NCBI GenBank assembly: GCA_046329495.1
Contig: JAXLUO010000017.1
Location: forward strand, 1-64,000
From: Bog-950 sp046329495
GTDB taxonomy: Bacteria; Bacteroidota; Bacteroidia; Chitinophagales; LD1
DNA: 64,000 bases
Direction of reading: 5' to 3'
A program made the translations under genes and the position numbers. The notes beneath the pieces were generated by a model. That model did no database searches, had not been told where the DNA came from, and was given only the letters and a program-made list of their open reading frames with translations. Shown one piece after another: positions 44,674 through 52,568 of this stretch; the first letter of the stretch is position 1; every line of letters starts with the position of its first letter.

Positions 44674-45948
44674 ATGCTTGAATTAAACCTTGTAAGGAAC
44701 AACCCCGACTTTGTAAAAGAGCGTCTGGCTGTGAAGAATTTTAAGGAATTGAACCTGGTAGATGAGGTTTTATCGGTAGATGAAAAGCGTCGCAGCGTGC
44801 AGAAACAATTGGACGACAACCTGGCAAAACAGAACCTGATTGCCAAGGAAGTAGGTGACTTGTTTAAGCAAGGCAAACGCGAAGAGGCTGATGCAAAGAA
44901 AGCGGAGACTGCTGTACTAAAAGAAGAGTCGAAGAGGTTGGAGGCCGAATTACAGGCTGCTGAACAAGAGCAAAAGGACATACTGGTACGCTTCCCTAAC
45001 CTGCCTAATGCGCAGGTGCCGGTGGGCAAAACACCGGAGGATAACGAGGTGGTGAAGCAGGTTGGTGAGATACCTAAACTGGCAGAGAATGCTTTAGCCC
45101 ACTGGGATATTGCTACCAAGTATGGCTTGTTCGATCTGGAACTGGGTGTAAAGATCACCGGTGCGGGTTTCCCTGTATATAAAGGTAAAGGCGCCAAGTT
45201 GCAGCGTGCGCTGGTAAGTTTCTTTTTAGACAATGCTATAGAAGCAGGCTACCTGGAGATCATTCCCCCACACATGGTAAACGAAGCTTCGGCATTTGGT
45301 ACGGGACAGTTGCCAGATAAGGAAGGACAGATGTATTTCATCGGGTTAGATAACTTCTATATGATACCTACAGCCGAGGTGCCGGTAACCAACATAGTGC
45401 GCGACGAGATTTTGAATGAGAACGAACTGCCTTTAAAGTTTGCGGCTCACTCTCCCTGCTTCCGCAGAGAGGCGGGCAGTTACGGCAAGGATGTGCGCGG
45501 ACTGAACCGTGTGCACCAGTTTGAGAAGGTAGAGATCGTGCAAATTGCGCACCCTGACAAGAGCTATGAAGTGCTGGATAGCATGCTTGCTCATGTGGAA
45601 GGGCTGCTGCAAAAGCTGGAGTTACCTTACCGTATACTGCGCTTATGTGGTGGCGATATGAGCTTCTCTTCTGCCTTAACCTACGACTTTGAAGTATACA
45701 GTGCAGCACAAAAACGCTGGCTGGAAGTTAGCTCTGTATCTAACTTCGAAACCTACCAGAGTAACAGAATGAAGGTGCGTTTCCGTGATGAGAATAAGAA
45801 GACGCGTTTGGTACATACGCTGAACGGATCAGCACTGGCACTGCCGCGTATTGTAGCTTCATTGCTGGAGAACCACCAGCAAGCCGATGGCAGCATCCTA
45901 ATACCGAAGGCACTGCAACCATATACCGGCTTTGAACGAATTGCGTAA
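44674..45948 (+). CDS. serS: Serine-tRNA ligase
   Basis: A 424-residue class II aminoacyl-tRNA synthetase. The start at 44674 (MLELNLVRNNPDFVKERL) is the one conserved in the family, and the promoter box at 44649 lies just upstream. The N-terminal long coiled coil (about 25-110) binds tRNA-Ser. Motif 2 is FRREAGSYGKDVRGLNRVHQF, motif 3 is LNGSALALPRIVASLLENHQ. It charges tRNA-Ser (and tRNA-Sec) with serine using ATP, in the cytosol. A 9-bp hairpin (ACTCCGCTG/CAGCGGAGT, 45970-46004, 17-base loop) follows the stop and may aid termination, though no strong T tract follows it. Confidence 0.97.
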   Translation: MLELNLVRNNPDFVKERLAVKNFKELNLVDEVLSVDEKRRSVQKQLDDNLAKQNLIAKEVGDLFKQGKREEADAKKAETAVLKEESKRLEAELQAAEQEQKDILVRFPNLPNAQVPVGKTPEDNEVVKQVGEIPKLAENALAHWDIATKYGLFDLELGVKITGAGFPVYKGKGAKLQRALVSFFLDNAIEAGYLEIIPPHMVNEASAFGTGQLPDKEGQMYFIGLDNFYMIPTAEVPVTNIVRDEILNENELPLKFAAHSPCFRREAGSYGKDVRGLNRVHQFEKVEIVQIAHPDKSYEVLDSMLAHVEGLLQKLELPYRILRLCGGDMSFSSALTYDFEVYSAAQKRWLEVSSVSNFETYQSNRMKVRFRDENKKTRLVHTLNGSALALPRIVASLLENHQQADGSILIPKALQPYTGFERIA

Positions 45949-46334
45949 ATAAGCGCTGCTTATAATAGTACTCCGCTGTTGAACAGGATGTTTGGCAGCG
46001 GAGTTTGTCATTAAATTGCAATAAAATTACAAGTTGCAGACTGTATACACATGTGCAGTATAGCGTAAAGCAATTGCTACAGTCAGGGGGCTTTGCTGCA
46101 TTGACATAATGTTAAAAATGAAATTGCGTTTTTTGTTAAATGAAACGCAAAACATTAATAAACAACCGCTTCTATAATGCAGTAATTCGCAAGTGTACCC
46201 GCTTTTTACAGGCTGGTATTGTTGGCATTATTATCGCATTATTTGTGGATAAGGACGCTGCCGTTAAGGACTATTGACATTTGCCCATGCAACATTCAAT
46301 AGATGGTTTCGTTTCTTAGATATAAATAATCAGT

Positions 46335-46478
46335 ATGAAGACCGACACCTCCATGAACCTGATGCTGATTGTTTTTTGTTTGGTGCTTATTGGCTTTGTA
46401 ATGCTCAACGGCAAACTAAGCCACGACCTGAACAAGAAGCAAACAGCCTTAGAACAAGTTGAAAACGCAGCCAAGTAA
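46335..46478 (+). CDS. Small single-pass membrane protein, 47 residues
   Basis: A short frame from ATG 46335 to TAA 46476-46478. It reads MKTDTSMN followed by a transmembrane helix (LMLIVFCLVLIGFVMLNG) and an amphipathic C-terminal helix with a heptad-like pattern (LSHDLNKKQTALEQVENAA). Its codon use is ordinary for this window (AAC, CTG, GGC), whereas the frames around it are broken. The 386-base gap before it (45949-46334) holds an 8-bp hairpin at 46124-46150 (TTGCGTTT/AAACGCAA) but no gene that I can see. Function unknown; such short proteins often bind larger membrane complexes. Confidence 0.6.
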   Translation: MKTDTSMNLMLIVFCLVLIGFVMLNGKLSHDLNKKQTALEQVENAAK

Positions 46479-46559
46479 TTCGCACCTGCGAGTTGAGTGC
46501 GTTCAGGATTGCGCTTACCTGCGCTGCCTGTAAGGTGTCGTCACCTCCAATTTCAATTG

Positions 46560-48431
46560 TTAATGCGCTACAGATAGCTTTATAGTGCTGCCTGCCTTGC
46601 CGTTACTTACACGCGCTACATACAGGCCTGTTGCCAAAGTTGCTATGCTGATACTATTGCTGCCCTTTTGCAGTTGCTGTTGTGCTAACAATCGGCCCTG
46701 TAAATCATATAAATTTAAAACAGCATTTGTTTCCTGCAGAACAATAGTAGCACTTTGGTTAGCGGGGTTAGGATATAGCTGCACCGCTAAAGCTGTTTCC
46801 TGTTCATTAATTCCGCTGTAGTAAAAAGCAAAGTCTACTGCGCGACGGGCATTTAAACGTCCGTAACCTAACTCCTGGCTCCAGGTGCCATTGGCATACA
46901 ACGAATCGTACGCATAGCCTCCAACCTTCTCCGCCGTTTGTGCTAAAATGGCGCGGATGTCTTCAGGGCCTAACTCAGGGCGCAGACTCAATACCAAAGC
47001 ACCCACACCGGCCGCATTTGGGCAAGCTGCCGAAGTACCATTAAAGGTGAAGCTATAGTTGTTAGCACTAAAGCCCTTATTACCCATCATATCGGTAGTA
47101 ACAATTTTAACTCCCGGTGCGCTAAAGTCAAGCGCCTTGCCATAGTCGCCACCCCAATTTTCGCCGCTGCAGTCCGCAGGGTTTTTACGTTCATCGCACA
47201 TGCTCGTAGCATTTACGGCAATAGTGGCGTCCATGCTTCCCGGCCATATAGAACCGCCTGCATCGTTATCGTTGCCACTGCTAAAGAACATAGCAATACC
47301 TTTTCCGCCACGTGCATTTTGGTAAGCCGTATTAATAGCATCGGTAACCGGCTGTGTGCCTCCCGGCAATATGGAGATAAGTGAAGGAGGCAAGCCCCAA
47401 CTGTTGCTCAATATATCAGCCTGTCCATCGCTCCAGGCCCAGCCGATAGCATCAGCAAAAGCAGCTGCGGTAGAGTAAGGCAACGGATCGCTGGCACCGC
47501 TTAGCAGGATATAATAAAAACTGCGCACCGGTATAATTTTGCACGAAGGCGCAATGCCCGATATACCCTTGTTGTTGTTTTGCACGGCGGCGGCAATGCC
47601 AGCACAACAAGTGCCGTGGCCATCTTCAGGGTAGGCCGGTGTGGGATATCCGTCGGTGCTATCGCTTACAGCATCATGACCGGGTAATATATTAGCCATC
47701 AAATCTTCCTGTAATGTATCAACGCCTGAATCGATTATACCTATCTTGATCGTTGCATCGCCTGTGGTCACTAACCAGGCGCTGTCTACATCCATATCGG
47801 CATCGGGGTGGCCATTGCCTTGCAGTGCAGTGCCTGTATTACTGATGGCCCATTGGCGGTTGTAATACGTATCGTTACTGCACACTAAAGGATTGTGCAG
47901 GTAATCGGGTGAAGCATATAAGCACCAGCCTTCAGCTTGTAACAGAGCGCAAAGTTCAACTGTGTTTAAGCCGCTCTGTTTAGTGTTGTTAAGGCTGTAT
48001 AGGTTGGCAATGTATTTATCTGCTACAGCAGTGCCAAGGTGTAGTTGCTCTAACTTGCCTTGCATTAGAGGTTCCATGTTTTTATCGCGCAGCTTAATAA
48101 AAAAATGATCTAACACGCCTGCGCTGTATTTGCCATCTGTAATAAAGAAGCTAACGAACTGCACTTCCGGTAAGGCTACTAATTGCGCTTCGGCTTGTTG
48201 ACGGTTGGTAGTATTACAGATAGTAATATGCGGATTTGGCAGATGCGTGAAGTTGCTGACAAGGCCGGTGTTTTGCAACAGTTCCGCTTTACGTTCAGCA
48301 CTTACACCTTCCTTGAAAATTACCAGCAGACGATCGGGTGCTATGTGCGTTTTATAATCGGCGAAAGAGTTGGCGTTGATCGGGAAAGTAATGCTTATGA
48401 ATAGCGTAACAAAAAGTAAAAAACGGATCAT
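46560..48431 (-). CDS. T9SS-exported subtilisin-like serine peptidase (S8)
   Basis: A 623-residue secreted protease. The signal is MIRFLLFVTLFISITFPINANS; an N-terminal propeptide-like part (about 25-170) precedes the S8 domain. The catalytic triad motifs are present: Asp in IGIIDSGVDTLQEDL, His in EDGHGTCCAGIAAAV, Ser in FNGTSAACPNAAGV, with the oxyanion Asn in SSGNDNDAGGS. The T9SS sorting domain closes the protein (LYPNPANQSATIVL, LYVARVSNGKAGSTIKLSV). It overlaps the upstream DUF1295 gene by four bases (ATGA), so the two are co-translated. Confidence 0.9.
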   Translation of the reverse strand: MIRFLLFVTLFISITFPINANSFADYKTHIAPDRLLVIFKEGVSAERKAELLQNTGLVSNFTHLPNPHITICNTTNRQQAEAQLVALPEVQFVSFFITDGKYSAGVLDHFFIKLRDKNMEPLMQGKLEQLHLGTAVADKYIANLYSLNNTKQSGLNTVELCALLQAEGWCLYASPDYLHNPLVCSNDTYYNRQWAISNTGTALQGNGHPDADMDVDSAWLVTTGDATIKIGIIDSGVDTLQEDLMANILPGHDAVSDSTDGYPTPAYPEDGHGTCCAGIAAAVQNNNKGISGIAPSCKIIPVRSFYYILLSGASDPLPYSTAAAFADAIGWAWSDGQADILSNSWGLPPSLISILPGGTQPVTDAINTAYQNARGGKGIAMFFSSGNDNDAGGSIWPGSMDATIAVNATSMCDERKNPADCSGENWGGDYGKALDFSAPGVKIVTTDMMGNKGFSANNYSFTFNGTSAACPNAAGVGALVLSLRPELGPEDIRAILAQTAEKVGGYAYDSLYANGTWSQELGYGRLNARRAVDFAFYYSGINEQETALAVQLYPNPANQSATIVLQETNAVLNLYDLQGRLLAQQQLQKGSNSISIATLATGLYVARVSNGKAGSTIKLSVAH

Positions 48432-49237
48432 GCTTGTTTATTTATGGATGGCGCTAATGTAACAGCCTTGCGCGGAAACCAGGGAATAAATGCATTGGTG
48501 CGGCGCTTGTAATCATCATATAAAGTATTGCCTTCGTATTTCTTTTCCAACAGCGTTACGCCCGATACCTTTAACAACAGGTAGGTGATAGTAAGCGGCG
48601 AAAGAATGGCAAAGTACCACATGCCCGAAGGAATGCTTAATGCAAAGAAAGCCCACCATTGCACCGCCTCACCAAAATAATTGGGGTGACGGCTGTATTT
48701 CCAAAGGCCTTTATCCATCAGCGGACCATGGGGATGCGGGTTGTTTTTAAAATTGAACATCTGCCAATCGCTTACCGTTTCAAAATAAAAGCCGAACATG
48801 CCAAGTACACTAAACACCGGATATATCCATTTATAACTGTGATTAAATTGGGCTGTGCTGCAAATGATAATCAGCGGCAAACAAACCACAAACATTACCA
48901 AACCCTGCAACATAAACACCTGCCAAAACGAACGCCAAACGGCTTGTTTGCCCCATTCTTTCCGCCACTGAGCATAGCGGAAATCTTCCGGTTGCCCCCA
49001 GTGCCGTATACCTATATACATGGTTAAGCGCATACCCCAAATGCTGGCCAAAAACACAATCAATTTTTGGTGCAGGCGGTTATCGCCAAAGGTGGCATAA
49101 GTTACCCAGGTTACCAGCACAAAGCCCAGCCCCCAGCCTATATCGGCCCAGGTGTTGTCCTTAGTGGCTGTAGCAATAAGGAACAACAGGCACATGTAGC
49201 CCGCTATGCAAACTGCTGCAAGGGTAAAGGCATTCAT
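48428..49237 (-). CDS. DUF1295 membrane protein (steroid reductase/ICMT-like)
   Basis: A 269-residue protein with about six transmembrane helices. The C-terminal motif YSRHPNYFGEAVQWWAFF is the hallmark of the DUF1295/isoprenylcysteine methyltransferase-like superfamily and binds NADPH or a methyl donor. Related proteins reduce steroid-like substrates, but the bacterial role is not known. The stop overlaps the protease start by four bases. The gene starts at 49237 near a gene-poor repeat region. Confidence 0.85.
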   Translation of the reverse strand: MNAFTLAAVCIAGYMCLLFLIATATKDNTWADIGWGLGFVLVTWVTYATFGDNRLHQKLIVFLASIWGMRLTMYIGIRHWGQPEDFRYAQWRKEWGKQAVWRSFWQVFMLQGLVMFVVCLPLIIICSTAQFNHSYKWIYPVFSVLGMFGFYFETVSDWQMFNFKNNPHPHGPLMDKGLWKYSRHPNYFGEAVQWWAFFALSIPSGMWYFAILSPLTITYLLLKVSGVTLLEKKYEGNTLYDDYKRRTNAFIPWFPRKAVTLAPSINKQA

Positions 49238-49317
49238 AGCTTAAATGTAAGCAAAAAGTTACCACGCGCCGAAGTTCCACTTGCAAACGGTGCAATCCGT
49301 TTGCAGCTAAATGCCGG

Positions 49318-49626
49318 TTACAGCGTTTCGCAAATCATCAGGTCTACTTCCTGCTTATATGCTTTTTTGCGTAAGTCGTTTAGCGCATTGAACTCTTCAC
49401 CGGCCATCATGTCTTTTATATGCTGTGCCGATGGAAACTCAACTACCGCTATGGCTTTAATACCACCCTGCCCCATTACCTGTTCAGTAGTTTTAAAACG
49501 CTGCATATTACTGCCGCCATATTTCATAAATATGCCTACTATCTGCGTTAAATACGATTGAAAGCTGGGCATATCATCGGTATTAGGAACCGCATTTACT
49601 ATCAGGAACGTTTTGCCGTCGGCCAT
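49318..49626 (-). CDS. DUF1330 (dimeric alpha-beta barrel) protein
   Basis: A 102-residue cytosolic protein of the DUF1330/ABM-like group. Typical elements are the first strand KTFLIVNAVPNTDDMPSFQSYL, GGIKAIAVVEFPSAQHIKDM and ALNDLRKKAYKQEVDLMICE. These small proteins form dimeric ferredoxin-like barrels; the ligand is unknown. It stands 80 bases upstream of the DUF1295 gene and may be transcribed with it. Confidence 0.7.
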   Translation of the reverse strand: MADGKTFLIVNAVPNTDDMPSFQSYLTQIVGIFMKYGGSNMQRFKTTEQVMGQGGIKAIAVVEFPSAQHIKDMMAGEEFNALNDLRKKAYKQEVDLMICETL

Positions 49627-49745
49627 GGTTTGTAGTTTGGTTTTGAAAGCAGCAAGTAAGGAAAATTCAGCAACTTAAATAGCCAACAAACATATAAATG
49701 CATATTTTATGCGTTAATCAAGCACCCGGCACAAGCTTAAGTCAG

Positions 49746-49804
49746 CATTCTAAAATCAAAAATCATAATTCACCATACCCATCCATGTTAATCAGCGTTC
49801 TATT
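49746..49804 (-). repeat. Interspersed repeat (second copy of 4421-4479)
   Basis: The reverse complement of 4421-4479 with scattered changes. The rest of the 297-base gap 49627-49923 consists of AT-rich, partly repetitive sequence (TCTAAAATCATAAATCTAAAATCA) with no gene visible. Confidence 0.7.
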
Positions 49805-49902
49805 AACTACCATGCAAGCACCAATCAACCTTCTAAAATCATAAATCTAAAATCACCCACAACTCTTAACTCATCAACTCCTAACTTAACAAAACATTCC
49901 CC

Positions 49903-49910
49903 TACCTTTG
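49903..49910 (+). promoter_or_regulatory. -7 promoter box TACCTTTG for the VWA gene
   Basis: Exact TAnnTTTG match 13 bases before the ATG at 49924; the leader would be only about 7 bases. Confidence 0.5.
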
Positions 49911-49923
49911 CTGTTATCACTTT

Positions 49924-51018
49924 ATGCTCGGCTACCGCTTTACAAAACACACTCCGCAAGAACAAAACCCCTTCGACCGGCTGTTTGATATTTTCAAGCA
50001 GTTGCTCACCTATACCTCCGGCGATGTAGGCGAAGCCCTTAGCTGGCTGACCGAGCTGGACAAAGAATACAAACTAACCGACCAAAACTACGGCATCGGC
50101 GATTTCATCAACGATCTGCGCCAAAAGGGTTATATCCGCGATAATGACGAAGGCAATGGCGGCTTCGATATCACCCCCAAAACCGAACAAAGCATCCGGC
50201 AAGCAGCATTAGAGAAGATCTTCGGTAAGCTGAAGCGCGGCAAAAACGGCAACCACAAAACCCGCTACACCGGCCATGGCGACGAAAACAGCAGCGATCT
50301 CCGCAGCTATCAGTTCGGCGATGCTACCGACCAAATTGCCATGCTGGAAAGTTTCCGCAATGCACAGGTAAACCACGGCATCGGTGAGTTCCGCATGAGC
50401 GAGGATGATCTGGTAGTACGGGATAAGGAACACAAAACACAAACCAGCACCGTGCTGATGATCGACATCTCGCACAGCATGATCCTCTATGGCGAGGACC
50501 GCATTACCCCCGCCAAAAACGTAGCCATGGCGTTGGCAGAGTTGATCAAACGGAAATACCCAAAGGATACACTGGACATCATCGTATTTGGTGATGATGC
50601 CTGGCAAATTGAAATTAAAGACCTGCCCTACTTAACCGTAGGCCCTTACCATACCAATACCGTAGCCGGACTGGAACTGGCCATGGACCTCCTGCGCCGC
50701 CGCAAAAATGCCAACAAACAGATCTTTATGATCACCGATGGCAAACCCAGTTGTATAAAGGAAAACGGTCAGTATTATAAAAACAGTTTCGGGCTGGACC
50801 GTAAGATTGTAAACCGCTGCTTGCGCTTAGCCGGCGCCTGTAGAAGGTTGAAGATCCCCATCACAACCTTTATGATCGCCACCGACCCGTACCTGCAAAG
50901 CTTTGTAGAAGAGTTTACCGAAGCCAACAACGGCAAAGCCTTCTACACCTCCCTGCAAGGCCTCGGCGAATACCTATTCGAAGACTTCGAACGCAATAAG
51001 AAACGTAGGGTGAGATAG
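49924..51018 (+). CDS. VWA-domain protein
   Basis: A 364-residue protein with an N-terminal helical part (about 1-170) and a von Willebrand factor A domain at about 175-350. The metal-ion-dependent adhesion site is complete: D181-x-S183-x-S185 (DISHS), a Thr near 244-246 (YHTNTV) and D272 (TDGKPS). There is no signal peptide or transmembrane helix, so it is cytosolic. Relatives of this shape work with MoxR-type AAA+ ATPases, but none is next to it here. The role is unknown; the partner ATPase is probably encoded elsewhere. Confidence 0.85.
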   Translation: MLGYRFTKHTPQEQNPFDRLFDIFKQLLTYTSGDVGEALSWLTELDKEYKLTDQNYGIGDFINDLRQKGYIRDNDEGNGGFDITPKTEQSIRQAALEKIFGKLKRGKNGNHKTRYTGHGDENSSDLRSYQFGDATDQIAMLESFRNAQVNHGIGEFRMSEDDLVVRDKEHKTQTSTVLMIDISHSMILYGEDRITPAKNVAMALAELIKRKYPKDTLDIIVFGDDAWQIEIKDLPYLTVGPYHTNTVAGLELAMDLLRRRKNANKQIFMITDGKPSCIKENGQYYKNSFGLDRKIVNRCLRLAGACRRLKIPITTFMIATDPYLQSFVEEFTEANNGKAFYTSLQGLGEYLFEDFERNKKRRVR

Positions 51019-51020
51019 TT

Positions 51021-51105
51021 TTTCGCCACTAAGGCGCAAAGAATCAAAGTTAAAACCAATACCATTAAACTCTTTAGCCACTAAGTCACAAAGGCTCAAA
51101 GTTGA
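51021..51105 (+). repeat. Two copies of an interspersed GCCACTAAG repeat
   Basis: 51021-51054 (CGCCACTAAGGCGCAAAG, then AATCAAAGTT) and 51073-51105 (AGCCACTAAGTCACAAAG, then GCTCAAAGTT) are diverged direct copies, 52 bp apart. Further related pieces (CTTAGCGTCT, AACTTAGCG) reach to about 51200. The IS110 element begins somewhere after them. Confidence 0.65.
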
Positions 51106-51199
51106 ATATTAACGACAACCCTCAACCCCTTTCTTAGTTTCTTAGCGTCTCGTATGTTTGATTTTCCAAGAATTTCTGTGTTTAACTTAGCGTAAACCA

Positions 51200-51408
51200 A
51201 AGATGAATCAGGAAGGTTGGTGAGAGCAGATTTGCGTCTAAGTAGCTCTGGTAGCATGCTGACACAAAGAAATGAGCCTCACCGGCTTTACCTGGCCCCA
51301 AAGTCGGAACAGAACTTAAGACACAGCACAGGTTGCTATAGTCTGTATAAATCTACGAGATAGGGACAGAAAGGGCTGGTTCCTGAATCATTTTTTAAAC
51401 CATAGGCT
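51200..51408 (+). ncRNA. Candidate IS110 bridge-RNA region upstream of the transposase
   Basis: About 200 bases between the repeats and the transposase ATG hold no gene. IS110-group elements carry a noncoding guide (bridge) RNA in the long left end. Here 51282-51289 (CCGGCTTT) pairs with 51300-51307 (AAAGTCGG) around a 10-base loop that could hold the target- or donor-binding bases. The RNA boundaries and the identity as bridge RNA are inferred from position and family, not shown. Confidence 0.45.
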
Positions 51409-52467
51409 ATGGAAAAAATTACCAGACAATGCGTAGGCATCGACTGCGCTAAAGATGATTTGGCAGTTGCGTTTAAGACGATTGACGCCAATCATCAAAG
51501 TAAGTTATTAGCTACTAAAAGCTTCCGCAACGACAAAAGTGGCTTTGCGGCTCTACTAAATTGGAGTAAGAAGCTCCGGCAAAAGGACCTAAAGCTGAGT
51601 TTTGTTATTGAAGCTACAGGCGTTTACCATGAATCCGTTTCGCTTTTTCTTTATCAGCATCAGGAAGAAATAAGCGTTATTCTGCCGAACAAAATCAAGC
51701 ATTTTGCCGGTACGGAAAGAGTGAAAACAGTCAACGACAAGGTGAGCTCCCAAACGATTGCGCAGTTTGGATTAGAGAAGAAACTGGACCTTTGGCAACC
51801 ACCTCATGAAGACTATAACTATCTCCGGCAATTAACCCGGGAACGTGATCAGTTACTTCAGGAGTCAACCCAAATTAAGAACCAGTTGCATGCTGAGGAG
51901 GCCGGTGCCTGGCCTAATAAGGGCAGTGTTAAGCGCATGAAACAGCGAATGAAACTAATTGATCAGCAAAAGACTGATATCGAACAGGAGATTAAAGAAA
52001 TGATTGAAGGAAATGCGTTTCTGAAAGAAAAAATAGCCCATGTCTGTACCATCAAAGGTATTGGTTTGATTACAGCAGCAATAATCGTGGCAGAAACCAA
52101 TGGCTTCCATCTGATTAAAAGCAAGAAGCAACTGGTTAGCTATGCAGGACTGGATGTGCAGAACAAGGACTCGGGAACATCTGTGCATCTAAAACCAAGG
52201 ATTAGCCGGAAAGGGAACAAGTATTTACGAAAAGCAGTTTACTTCCCGGCGTTATCGGCAATCCGTTCAGAGGACAAAATGAAAAATCTGTTTACCAGAT
52301 TAGTAGGGAAGCATGGAATAAAAATGAAGGCAGCAGTAGCCGTGCAAAGAAAATTACTGGAGTTGGTATATACCCTTTGGAAGAAAAACGAAGACTTTGA
52401 CCCTAATTATGAAAGGAATAAAAAGGTTAGGGCAACTACTGGAGCTGCCCTAAACGAGATAGCATAA
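51409..52467 (+). CDS. IS110-family transposase
   Basis: A 352-residue recombinase. The N-terminal RuvC-like (DEDD) domain has D12 (GIDCAKDD), E68 (FVIEATGVYHE) and D110 (KTVNDKVSSQTIA). The family normally has a further Asp three residues after the third (D-x-x-D); here that position is Ser113. The C-terminal transposase_20 domain (about 205-300) includes CTIKGIGLITAAIIVAETNGF and the catalytic Ser in DSGTSVHLKPRISRKGNKYLR. These enzymes move DNA using a guide RNA. The Ser113 change, if not a natural subgroup feature, could reduce activity. Confidence 0.92.
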   Translation: MEKITRQCVGIDCAKDDLAVAFKTIDANHQSKLLATKSFRNDKSGFAALLNWSKKLRQKDLKLSFVIEATGVYHESVSLFLYQHQEEISVILPNKIKHFAGTERVKTVNDKVSSQTIAQFGLEKKLDLWQPPHEDYNYLRQLTRERDQLLQESTQIKNQLHAEEAGAWPNKGSVKRMKQRMKLIDQQKTDIEQEIKEMIEGNAFLKEKIAHVCTIKGIGLITAAIIVAETNGFHLIKSKKQLVSYAGLDVQNKDSGTSVHLKPRISRKGNKYLRKAVYFPALSAIRSEDKMKNLFTRLVGKHGIKMKAAVAVQRKLLELVYTLWKKNEDFDPNYERNKKVRATTGAALNEIA

Positions 52468-52568
52468 GCTTCTCTAAAAGTCTTGATAAAATAAAATTAG
52501 TAAATCGCTTTGATTGCAACACAGAATCTTTGTGGCAACGGTTTTTTCTTTTGTGGCAACAAACATTT

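Larger units (their letters stand above)
51200..52500 (+). mobile_element. IS110-family insertion sequence
   Basis: The element comprises the transposase gene and a long noncoding left end. IS110 elements have no terminal inverted repeats and make short or no target duplications, so neither end can be fixed from this sequence alone; the coordinates are estimates. Right of the stop codon, 10-bp direct repeats TTGTGGCAAC (52530 and 52551) and the GTGGC-rich sequence resemble the repeat fragments on the left, which suggests insertion into an intergenic repeat. Confidence 0.6.
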
